From Woeseiaceae bacterium (GTDB lineage: Bacteria > Pseudomonadota > Gammaproteobacteria > Steroidobacterales > Woeseiaceae): a stretch of 64,000 bases of DNA. The stretch spans positions 154,550 to 218,549 of the forward strand of contig JANQMR010000023.1 of assembly GCA_028279985.1 (NCBI GenBank). Direction: 5' to 3'. The position numbers and the translations under genes were made by a program. Each line of letters starts with the position of its first letter. The stretch's first letter is position 1. Shown here one piece after another: positions 34,280 through 41,505 of this stretch. A model generated the notes under the pieces. It ran no database searches. It worked only from the letters and a program-made list of their open reading frames with translations, and was not told the DNA's origin.

Positions 34280-35032
34280 CTATAGCCGGCTGGCTTCTCC
34301 ACCGTCAATCACAAAGACAGCACCTGTGACGAAGTTGGCTTTCGATGAAGCAAGATAGCAAACTAGGGGACCAATTTCCTCTGCTTCACCCATTCGCCGT
34401 GCAGGGATCTTTCGTACTCTTCGAGCAAAGATCTCGGGTGACTCTAAAACAGCCCGCTGCGCGTCGGTCTCGAAAGCACCAGGGGCAATGGCGTTGACCT
34501 GGATACCCAACTTTGCCCATTCCGCCGCCAGCGCCTTTGTGAACTGGATCATCGCGCCTTTCGACGCGGAGTAGGCGACGAGCTGGGCCTTGCCCAGTAA
34601 TCCGGAGGTCGACGCAATGTTAATCACCTTGCCTGATCCTTGCGAGGAAAAGATATGTCCAGCCGCGCGGCTTAGAATTGCGGGCGCCGCAATATTCACC
34701 GCCATTATTCTGTTCCACTCGGAATCCGTCTGTTCGAGGAAAGGACCGGCAGGTGCTATCCCGGCGTTGTTGACGACGATGTCCAGGCGTCCGAAGTCAC
34801 GAATCGCCTGTTGTGGCAGGTCGGTCAGTGTACTCGTGTCTAGCATGTCGCACGGGTACGCTCGGATTCGGGTCGGGTGGCTGTCTTCAAGCCGCGCGAG
34901 CTCATCGGCCGACCGTGCCGCCGCGAGAATCTGGGCACCCTGCTCGGCGAGCGCGATTGCGGCGGTGCGACCGAGCCCCCGGCTCGCGCCGGTAACGATT
35001 GCGACTTTGCCTTCGAGTTCCAGATCGATCAT
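34280..35032 (-). CDS. SDR family oxidoreductase 2
   Basis: This 250-residue short-chain dehydrogenase has TGASRGLG at about residues 15-22, NNAG near 89, catalytic Ser in NIASTSGLLG and YSASK. The C-terminus IDGGEASRL is typical. It resembles the FabG / 3-hydroxyacyl-CoA dehydrogenase branch. The start overlaps the end of the acyl-CoA dehydrogenase gene by four bases (ATGA). It probably oxidises a hydroxyl group in ring breakdown. Confidence 0.9.
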   Translation of the reverse strand: MIDLELEGKVAIVTGASRGLGRTAAIALAEQGAQILAAARSADELARLEDSHPTRIRAYPCDMLDTSTLTDLPQQAIRDFGRLDIVVNNAGIAPAGPFLEQTDSEWNRIMAVNIAAPAILSRAAGHIFSSQGSGKVINIASTSGLLGKAQLVAYSASKGAMIQFTKALAAEWAKLGIQVNAIAPGAFETDAQRAVLESPEIFARRVRKIPARRMGEAEEIGPLVCYLASSKANFVTGAVFVIDGGEASRL

Positions 35033-36162
35033 TCGACTTCTTTTGTTAGTTGTTTGGCTATACCGAGCCGCAGGATCTCCGACGCGCCTTCGTATATGCG
35101 CATCGGACGAGCCTGTCGATAGAGCCGCTCGATTTTCGAGTTACGAATGAGGCCAAAACGACCCATCACTTGAACGCAGCGATCGACGACCCGGCCAGCC
35201 GCTTCTGATGATGCCAGTTTCGCCATAGAGGAGAGATGCAGCGCCGCTTCGGGATCGTCAACGGCACTCTTAGCGGCACGATAAGTCAGAAGCCGAGCCA
35301 TCTCGATCTCCGTCCAGCTATCCGCGAGCATCTGAGCAACCGGGCCGAGCTTGGCCAGGGGCTTGCCGAACTGAACACGGGTTCGCGTGTGACGTGTTGC
35401 TTCCTCGAGCGCCGCCTGGGCTAAGCCGACTGCGGCGCCTGCGACGGAAACCCGAAATACAGCGAGTGTAGAAAGCACAATATCAAGACCGTCGCCAGGC
35501 TGTCCGAGTATTGCGGACTTTGGCAACGTAACGTTGGAAAATCTTACATCCCCTAGAACATGGGGCGCAATGATCTCGGGCGTTGGCGTAACCGTTATAC
35601 CGTCCTCCTGAGACGGGACGAGGACCATGGAAAATCCGTCGCCATCGCGGGTAAATACGACAAAAAACGAGGCGGAGGGCGCATTGGATATCCAAGACTT
35701 CTCGCCGTTCACCGCGATGTTCCCATCATCACAGAGGCTTATCGTCGTGCTGGCGTTCTTGAGGTCCGAGCCCACATCCGGTTCGGTAAGGGCAAGGGCG
35801 GGTAGGACATCGGCGGTCGCGATTCGGGGTAACCAACGATCCTTTTGTTCGCGCGACCCTGATGCGGTGATGGCAAAGCTGCCGATTCCTTGGAGAGCAA
35901 AGAGCGAATCCGCGTGGGAGGAGACAGCCATCAAGGTTTCTCTCACTATGCAGATTGCCAATGGATCCACATGATCGAATCGGCCGCCGTACTCCTTGGG
36001 GACCATGAGGTTGCAGAGCTTGCTGTCCCTAAGTGACGCAAGCACCTCTGGGTGGACGGTGCTCATCTCGTCGGCTTCGGCAGCGTAAGGGACTATGGTT
36101 TGCGCAAAATCGCGAGCGTCGGCCTGGATTTCAACGTATCTTCTGTCCAGTTCGAAGTTCAT
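35029..36162 (-). CDS. Acyl-CoA dehydrogenase
   Basis: This 377-residue FAD enzyme catalyses alpha,beta-desaturation of an acyl-CoA and passes electrons to ETF. It has ALTEPDVGSDLKN (substrate/FAD loop), EKSWISNAPSASFFVVFTR, HTRTRVQFGKPLAKL, and the C-terminal QVMGRFGLI with the catalytic Glu in IYEGASEILRLGIAKQL. ATG 36162 (MNFELDRRYVEIQ) gives the canonical N-terminus; the longer frame from 36327 overlaps the crotonase. It is 26 bases after the MenB/BadI-like gene. The natural acceptor may be the ETF at 13024-14734. Confidence 0.92.
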   Translation of the reverse strand: MNFELDRRYVEIQADARDFAQTIVPYAAEADEMSTVHPEVLASLRDSKLCNLMVPKEYGGRFDHVDPLAICIVRETLMAVSSHADSLFALQGIGSFAITASGSREQKDRWLPRIATADVLPALALTEPDVGSDLKNASTTISLCDDGNIAVNGEKSWISNAPSASFFVVFTRDGDGFSMVLVPSQEDGITVTPTPEIIAPHVLGDVRFSNVTLPKSAILGQPGDGLDIVLSTLAVFRVSVAGAAVGLAQAALEEATRHTRTRVQFGKPLAKLGPVAQMLADSWTEIEMARLLTYRAAKSAVDDPEAALHLSSMAKLASSEAAGRVVDRCVQVMGRFGLIRNSKIERLYRQARPMRIYEGASEILRLGIAKQLTKEVE

Positions 36163-36188
36163 ATGTTTCCCGTTTGCTGCGGTGGTGC

Positions 36189-36959
36189 TCAGGATTCCCG
36201 GCGGCGGCGAAACCGTGGCTTTCTTTTTTCGAGAAATGCCTTGGCGCCCTCCCGCATATCCTCGGAGCCGATAGCCTGAGTTAGCATCCCGAGTCCACTG
36301 ATGTATCCATCGCGACAGTGGTTCCACCAGATGTTCGAACTGATCTTGGCTATCTCCAGGTAACGTGGACTCATCTCCTGGAGCTCACGAGCCCAACGGA
36401 TGACCTCCGCTTCCAGGTCGGCATCAGGAACGACTTTATTGATCCAGCCGAGCTCCAAGGCTTCATCCGCCGTATACCGGCGGCAGAGAAAGGCGACTTC
36501 TTTTGCTCGTTTCTCTCCAATGCTCATCGCAAGGAGGTTGGTTCCACCCAGCACAGGAGCGCTCCCGACACGCACGCCGGTCTGACCGAAGGTGGCGCTC
36601 CTTGCAGAAATCGCCAAATCGCAGGCAACCACGAGTTCATTGCCGCCACCGGCGGCAGCACCGTTGACCGCAGCAATAACCGGGCAAGGGGAACAACGAA
36701 TCGCCTCGAAAAACCGGAAGGAGGAGGCGAACATTCGCCGAAGCTCGGTTTCATCGGGATTGCTGAGATCGGCCAGGTGTCCACCTGCGCAGAAGGCTTT
36801 CCCTGTACCGGTAATCACGATCACATCGCTCGCCGACGCATCTTCGACCGCCGTGGTCAGCTCGGCGACCATGGCGGCGTCGTAAGCGTTCATTCGCTCG
36901 GGTCTGTTTAGCGTGATCCACGCGACGCCATCGCGTTCTTCGGTAACTACACTATTCAA
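36189..36959 (-). CDS. Crotonase of MenB/BadI type (ring-opening candidate)
   Basis: This is a 256-residue crotonase-fold protein. The oxyanion hole is in GTGKAFCAGGHLADL and NGAAAGGGNELVVACDLAI. The remainder resembles MenB and BadI more than fatty-acid hydratases: FGQTGVRVGSAPVLGG, VAFLCRRYTADEALELGWINKVVPDADLEAE, and the end GAKAFLEKRKPRF. MenB closes and BadI opens a ring by Dieckmann-type chemistry on CoA esters, so this enzyme is a candidate for hydrolytic ring opening. That is inference from family resemblance. It is coupled to the short ORF upstream and to the acyl-CoA dehydrogenase downstream. Confidence 0.85.
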   Translation of the reverse strand: MNSVVTEERDGVAWITLNRPERMNAYDAAMVAELTTAVEDASASDVIVITGTGKAFCAGGHLADLSNPDETELRRMFASSFRFFEAIRCSPCPVIAAVNGAAAGGGNELVVACDLAISARSATFGQTGVRVGSAPVLGGTNLLAMSIGEKRAKEVAFLCRRYTADEALELGWINKVVPDADLEAEVIRWARELQEMSPRYLEIAKISSNIWWNHCRDGYISGLGMLTQAIGSEDMREGAKAFLEKRKPRFRRRRES

Positions 36960-37060
36960 TGTTGCCTCGCTGTCCCGTAGCTTGCCGGTGCCGGTCGTGC
37001 GGGCGTATCTCTAATGACCTTGACAAATAGCCGGCTCGTGTCATGAGGGTCGTTTGCCAT
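36956..37060 (-). CDS. Small ORF upstream of MenB/BadI-type crotonase
   Basis: A 34-residue reading frame starts with ATG 37060 behind a good GGAG site (37068-37071, 7 bases spacing). It ends in an ATGA overlap with the crotonase start. The peptide MANDPHDTSRLFVKVIRDTP has no signal or membrane features. It may be a leader peptide that couples translation, or the remnant of a longer gene. I do not recognise it. Confidence 0.4.
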   Translation of the reverse strand: MANDPHDTSRLFVKVIRDTPARPAPASYGTARQH

Positions 37061-37093
37061 GATTGCGCTCCTATTCCCGATGCTGTACCAGAT

Positions 37094-37108
37094 TTGAACA
37101 AAATTCAA
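37094..37108. promoter_or_regulatory. Regulon palindrome, site 4
   Basis: TTGAACAAAATTCAA is a perfect TTGAA-N5-TTCAA palindrome 34 bases upstream of the small ORF that heads the minus-strand crotonase/acyl-CoA dehydrogenase unit. It sits in the 148-base divergent gap before the NTF2 gene at 37209. Confidence 0.6.
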
Positions 37109-37139
37109 GTTTCGATTGCCGCTCGCCGAACGGCGGATA

Positions 37140-37154
37140 TTGAATTTCATTCAA
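37140..37154. promoter_or_regulatory. Regulon palindrome, site 5
   Basis: TTGAATTTCATTCAA is a second perfect palindrome in the same divergent gap, 46 bases from site 4 centre to centre and 55 bases before the + strand NTF2-type gene. Two sites here would allow separate control of both directions or cooperative binding. Confidence 0.6.
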
Positions 37155-37208
37155 GAAACGATCAATACTTGATGCCCTGAGCCCACGCATACGGTACCGA
37201 GGAAGGGT

Positions 37209-37646
37209 ATGAACGCGGACTACGAGGAAATACGACGTTTGACGATAGATTACTGCTGGTACGCGGATACACAGAACGCCCCCGGCATCGTGGCGCTCTT
37301 CGGCGGCGACTACGCCTTCGATGCGCGGGAGTTTGATATACCCCTGATCCAGGGCCGAGACGCGCTTCTTGAATTCTTCGAGCAGCTACTGCCCAGTCAC
37401 GATTGCTCACAACATGTATCGAGCAACCACCGCATAGATGTCGCTGGCACCTCGGCCAAAGGTACGTCGTATTACTTTATGTTGGGCATCGCAAAAAATG
37501 GCGGCCCGATCTCGGCGGCGGGCTACTACGAAGATCGGTATGTCCGTACGGACGACGGGTGGCGTATTTCTCTCCGTCGCGGAGTGCCCTTATTGCCTCC
37601 GAACATGTCGGAGATGCTGAGTGCGTTTTCGTCCAAAGGTGCGTGA
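37209..37646 (+). CDS. NTF2-like (SnoaL) family protein 2
   Basis: This 145-residue single-domain protein of the NTF2 fold has EEIRRLTIDYCWYADTQNAPGIVALFGGDYAFDAREF, then SNHRIDV and GYYEDRYVRTDDGWRISLRRGVPLLPP. It belongs to the same broad family as the gene at 8940. The fold supports isomerase or dehydratase roles on cyclic substrates; no specific role can be read from the sequence. ATG 37209 follows GAGGAAGGG. It is the last catabolic gene of the island and faces regulon sites 4 and 5. Confidence 0.82.
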   Translation: MNADYEEIRRLTIDYCWYADTQNAPGIVALFGGDYAFDAREFDIPLIQGRDALLEFFEQLLPSHDCSQHVSSNHRIDVAGTSAKGTSYYFMLGIAKNGGPISAAGYYEDRYVRTDDGWRISLRRGVPLLPPNMSEMLSAFSSKGA

Positions 37647-38181
37647 TGGGCTTCGCGCATTGGATCTGATTTTTGATCGGGGGGCGAAACGGTATGGATT
37701 TCCGGCACTTTTTCGTGAGTAGTCGAGCGAAAGTCTGTCACTTATCACCGTCTTGCCAGCCTGACAGAGCAGGCTGGTGTGAATTCGGCAAGCTGAAAGC
37801 CCTGCTGCGGTTGGTGTGAACGCGAAGCTGGTTCTGGGGCCTGCTTGCAAGCGCGTTCGTTGGAGGAAGGCGGGCCATAACAGCGGCGAACGGCTCCGTC
37901 ATGCAATCTGCGGCGATATGATCAGGCGGCCGCTTCCATGTCCAAATTCGGATCTTCAGCGCACAAATCAGATGCGGCAATGCCATAAGTATCTGTTTCA
38001 ATAGTGCTTTTGTGTATCCTTCTCGCTATCGGGGACGTTTTCGAGAGTATCCAAGGGGGATGGTTATTGTCCTCGTAGCGCGTTTATTGCAAAAATTGTC
38101 AAAAAATTGAATCGTATCGGGTTTTTAGAGAAAATTTTGCGGAAAACTTACAAAAATCTTACCTAAATCGGGTTGAGTCGA
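37647..38181. other. Gene-poor stretch before the defence module
   Basis: This 535-base stretch holds no gene that I can support. A minus-strand frame at 37738-38001 (87 residues) looks like possible remnant sequence but matches nothing I recognise. From about 38070 on, the DNA is very AT-rich, with A-tracts, and probably contains the promoter of the ATPase gene; no clear box pair stands out. Confidence 0.5.
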
Positions 38182-39444
38182 ATGCTTATTGAGTTTTGCG
38201 TTTCCAATTTTCGCTCAATCAAGGACGAACAGTGCTTTTCGATGGTCGCGGGTTCCGGGAAGGAACTGCTGGACTCAAATACATTTGATCCGGGGATTCC
38301 TGGTGTACCGCGATTAGTGCGAGCCTCCCTACTCTGCGGGCCGAATGCATCGGGTAAATCCAATTTCGTACGCGCGATGTCGTTCGTCGCTTCGTTCGTA
38401 GCCGAATCTGCCGCAGAGTCGAAACCCGGCGACAGTATTTCAGTTGATCCTTTCCTGCTTGATGTGGATACCGCCAACAAACCGTCTTCCTTTGATGTGA
38501 GCTTTGTCTGCGACAAAGTCAGGTATCAGTATGGCTTTGAGCTGGATAGTGAGCGCGTACTTGCGGAATGGCTGTACGCCGCGCCGGAGGGACGAACTCA
38601 GTGCTGGTTCGAGCGGGATGCACAGAATGTAGATGAGGAGTGGTATTTCGGACCGAACTTGCGAGGCCGCAAACAAGTTATTAAAGACAGCACAAGAGAA
38701 AATGCTCTGTTTCTTTCAACAGGAGCACAACTAAACAACACCCAATTGTCGAAGGTATGGGGTTGGTTCGACGACACACTGCGACCGCTTTCGCATCCGA
38801 ACGTTCTTAGTAGTCTATACAGCACTTACTTCTGCGAAGATGAGGAGGGTCGCGAGCAGGTCACAAAGATCATGCGGGATGCAGGCCTCGGCATCGATGG
38901 AATCGTGGTGGAAAGGTCCAATTGGGGAAAGATCGAGTTTCCAGAACACACACCGGAAGAAGTTAGAAAGCAGCTACTATCGGAGCTGCCTGATCAGCGA
39001 GTCGAGGCTTTCTTCACGCATAAGCGAACTGGCGATGACAAACCAGTGCAATTTCGATTAGACGACGAGTCTGCCGGAACCCAGCGGATCTTCGCTCTCG
39101 CCGGCCCCTGGTTAGATGTCTTGAACAAGGGCTTCGTTCTCGTCCTGGACGAACTAGATTCGAGCCTTCACCCCTTCTTGGCCGAGCGTCTCGTAAAGTA
39201 CTTCTTAAGCAAAAACACAAACTCGAACAATGCACAGTTGATCTTTACGGCGCATAATCCGTATCTGCTCAACACTGGTCTGCTCAGGCGAGATCAGGTC
39301 TGGTTTGTTGCCAAGCCACGTCAGAGCACTCAGCTTATGCCGCATACAGACTTCCACCCTCGCAAGAATGAGGATCGTATGCGGAATTACCTTGGTGGGC
39401 GCTACGGAGCCTTGCCATTTCTTGTCTCCGGCTCCGATGTCTAA
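38182..39444 (+). CDS. RloA/AbiLi-like AAA ATPase
   Basis: This 420-residue ATPase of the AAA_15/21 (OLD-like, ABC-type) group has IEFCVSNFRSIKDEQ at the N-terminus, a Walker A LLCGPNASGKSNFVRAM at about residues 48-64, a signature-like region LDDESAGTQRIFAL, Walker B VLVLDELDSSLHP and the switch His in LIFTAHNPYLL. The N-terminal pattern, length and downstream RloB match the AbiL/RloAB two-gene systems linked to phage defence. ATG 38182 is preferred over TTG 38173. It overlaps rloB by one base. Its base use is AT-rich compared with core genes. Confidence 0.88.
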   Translation: MLIEFCVSNFRSIKDEQCFSMVAGSGKELLDSNTFDPGIPGVPRLVRASLLCGPNASGKSNFVRAMSFVASFVAESAAESKPGDSISVDPFLLDVDTANKPSSFDVSFVCDKVRYQYGFELDSERVLAEWLYAAPEGRTQCWFERDAQNVDEEWYFGPNLRGRKQVIKDSTRENALFLSTGAQLNNTQLSKVWGWFDDTLRPLSHPNVLSSLYSTYFCEDEEGREQVTKIMRDAGLGIDGIVVERSNWGKIEFPEHTPEEVRKQLLSELPDQRVEAFFTHKRTGDDKPVQFRLDDESAGTQRIFALAGPWLDVLNKGFVLVLDELDSSLHPFLAERLVKYFLSKNTNSNNAQLIFTAHNPYLLNTGLLRRDQVWFVAKPRQSTQLMPHTDFHPRKNEDRMRNYLGGRYGALPFLVSGSDV

Positions 39445-40103
39445 TGCCTCGGCGACGACACGATAGACTTCGAAGCCCCGCCAAGCGAGGCACGCCTACA
39501 CGAGCACCCTACGACCGATTCTTAGTGGTCTGCGAAGGGTCCAAGACTGAGCCTTCCTATATCCATGCCCTTTGCGAGAATCTGAGAATCAATCGCGCCA
39601 ACTATACGATTGTCGGAGATTGTGCCAACGACCCGAAAGGCATCGCGGAAGCGGCGATCAAGAAGTTTGAAGTCGACAAGGACTACGATGCGGTATTCTG
39701 TGTCTTTGACCGAGACGAACATACCGGTTTCCAAGCTTGTGTAGAACGAATTCGAACCAAGAGGCTTCGAAGGAGCAAAGGAGAGGCTCCTGCCAAATTC
39801 GAAGCCATTACTTCCGTTCCGGCGTTCGAGTTCTGGTTATTGCTTCATTTCTGCGATTCTGATGCGCCGATTGACGCATCTGGCGGCCGAACAGCAGCAC
39901 AAAACCTCATCCGGAAGCTAAAGCAGTACCTGCCCGACTACGAGAAGGACGGTAGAGCAGCCTTTGGCGCAACTTTCGCGGAAATCGAAACAGCGAAGAC
40001 AAGAAGTCAGGCAATTTGCAGGCGGAGCGCGGGTGCTGAAACAGCAAATCCCTCTACAAGAATGCACCTTCTAGCTACCTACATCCAATCCATAGGATCT
40101 TGA
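39444..40103 (+). CDS. RloB-like protein
   Basis: This is a 219-residue protein of the RloB family (AbiLii-like). A basic start is followed by RFLVVCEGSKTEPSYIHALCENLRI (Toprim-like Glu motif), VFCVFDRDEHTGF (DxD-type motif) and SVPAFEFWLLLHFCD, the family hallmark. These acidic residues suggest a metal-dependent nuclease-type Toprim fold. It starts in TAATG with the ATPase stop. RloA acts as sensor/ATPase and RloB as likely effector in related systems, but the mechanism here is inferred. Confidence 0.87.
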   Translation: MPRRRHDRLRSPAKRGTPTRAPYDRFLVVCEGSKTEPSYIHALCENLRINRANYTIVGDCANDPKGIAEAAIKKFEVDKDYDAVFCVFDRDEHTGFQACVERIRTKRLRRSKGEAPAKFEAITSVPAFEFWLLLHFCDSDAPIDASGGRTAAQNLIRKLKQYLPDYEKDGRAAFGATFAEIETAKTRSQAICRRSAGAETANPSTRMHLLATYIQSIGS

Positions 40104-40423
40104 TCGCACCACGTATCTGGATCCCTAGCTCTGCAACGTCGTGCCGCAAGCCAACCATTTGCGGAGAGCGATCGACACAGAAGCTCAAGAGAGCCCAACA
40201 GCCACCGTCCGCAAGCTGAAATTCGAGTGACGGAGCTAGCTTCCTTGGTTCATGTTGCCTCGAACGAGTTTTCAGCGACTTACACCACCGAAAGTGACAG
40301 AGTTAAGCCTCGCGGTTCACCGGTAAGTAGTAATCCGTAATTGCAAGCAACCGGCAGTTGTGCGACCCTCGGACCATTATTAGAAGCCGTCGTAACAACG
40401 GGCCGCAGAGAGGTTGGAGTCTA
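40104..40423. other. Spacer at the right end of the island
   Basis: This 320-base stretch contains no supported gene, RNA or terminator. It marks the change from AT-richer island DNA to GC-rich core-type DNA. Comparison by eye with the region after the glmS stop showed no convincing direct repeat. Confidence 0.5.
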
Positions 40424-41221
40424 ATGCCTTGGCGAACAAAGGCTCATGAAGGTGAGTCGGCCGGTTCCTTGCGGCAGCGGGTTTTCCGCAACTGGAACCT
40501 GCGTTTGTTCAGGCGCGGCCAACCCGAGCCGCACGTGCTTCAGTTTCACGCCGCTATCGAACCCCGGCTCGCCGACCAGGCGGAGCTGCGCGACGTCGCG
40601 CTCGAATTGACGCAGGGTAATACGAGCCTGCTGTCGAATATGCTGGAAACGCTGGACGACGATGTCGCGGCAAAGGTCGGTCTGTGTGAGCAGGTCATGG
40701 ACACTTATGCCGATTTTTGGGCCGACGATACCTGCGGCGACGCCGATATTGCGATTGGCCTCGCGCTGGCTTTGTCCACGTTCCGGCTGCACTCGACGAG
40801 CACCGACGACTGTCTCGTCGCGGACGTCGATGGACCTCTGCTCGTTGTCCCGGTTCCCGGGGAGCCGCACATCCTCAGTGCCGTACTGGCTTCCGCGATG
40901 CTGCCCGTGTCCGGATTCGATGTCTCCTACCGGCCGACCGCGGACAACCGGGAGCTCGGCGGCCTCATCGAGAGCGGCAACTATCGCGGCGTCGTCCTGG
41001 CCTCGAGCGGCGTGTACTCGCGGTCGAGCCGGCTCGATGCGATCCAGGCGGCTTCGGGTGCCGTCCGCCGGCACGCCGCCGATATCAAAATCGCGCTTTA
41101 CGGTCGTGTGAGTCGTCTCGGTGGCGACATGCTCGGCTTGCTGACCGGCATCGATGCCGTTTGCCCGACCGCATTAGAGCTGCTGCGCTACTTCGAAAAG
41201 AACGCTCGCCGGCTCCACTGA
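40424..41221 (+). CDS. B12-binding-fold-like protein, degenerate motif
   Basis: This is a 265-residue soluble protein. The N-terminal part (to about 120) is helical (EPHVLQFHAAIEPRLADQ). The C-terminal part resembles a cobalamin-binding domain as found in light- or redox-responsive regulators: LVVPVPGEPHILSAVLASAMLPVSGFDVSYRPTADN, then YRGVVLASSGVY and a late IKIALYGRVSRLGGDMLGLLTGIDAVCPTALELL. The expected ExHxxG motif is present only as EPHILS, with the Gly replaced, so cobalamin binding is doubtful. It may be an antirepressor of the AerR/PpaA type. ATG 40424 is chosen over an upstream start at 40358. Confidence 0.55.
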   Translation: MPWRTKAHEGESAGSLRQRVFRNWNLRLFRRGQPEPHVLQFHAAIEPRLADQAELRDVALELTQGNTSLLSNMLETLDDDVAAKVGLCEQVMDTYADFWADDTCGDADIAIGLALALSTFRLHSTSTDDCLVADVDGPLLVVPVPGEPHILSAVLASAMLPVSGFDVSYRPTADNRELGGLIESGNYRGVVLASSGVYSRSSRLDAIQAASGAVRRHAADIKIALYGRVSRLGGDMLGLLTGIDAVCPTALELLRYFEKNARRLH

Positions 41222-41505
41222 ACCGCCGGAGTCCCCGCTGGCGTCGATCTCTGCGGCGAGAACGGGGCGTTTTATACGGTTTCACACGTTCGCATTTCCA
41301 GCGCAGTTCCAGTAATCGAACCGGTTTTCAAAAACGCCAAGGTCGGGATATCATTCCGGTTTGTCGGGCACGATCGTGCTTTCAGACCGAAATTCAGTAG
41401 CTCGGCGTACCCCAATCCAGCCGGGTCGCAGCTACCGTCAGTTGTTGGCAAGTTGTCGACAACCGGTCGACCAATCGATGCCCGTTCTGTCGAGAAGGAA
41501 TGTCA

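Larger units (their letters stand above)
3690..40423. other. Accessory (genomic) island between glmS and core genes
   Basis: Everything from the glmS stop to about 40.4 kb is accessory in character: a four-gene AT-richer set (3893-6200), a catabolic cluster (6413-37646) and an RloA/RloB defence pair (38182-40103). Base use in the first and last blocks is clearly more AT-rich than in glmU, glmS or the genes after 41.5 kb. I found no integrase, transposase or convincing flanking direct repeat. It may be a composite of several insertions at the same hotspot. Confidence 0.55.

Noticed and set aside
37738..38001. Minus-strand frame of 87 residues before the defence pair, possible transposase remnant
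   Set aside because: No motif of a transposase or any other family can be recognised, and codon pattern and start are poor.
3690..40423. Flanking direct repeats or a Tn7 transposon end pair
   Set aside because: Similar strings near the two borders share only short, imperfect matches, and no tns genes are present.
41452..41463. GTTGTCGACAAC palindrome before the S9 peptidase
   Set aside because: A perfect 12-base palindrome, but single and without a promoter or regulator nearby to give it meaning.
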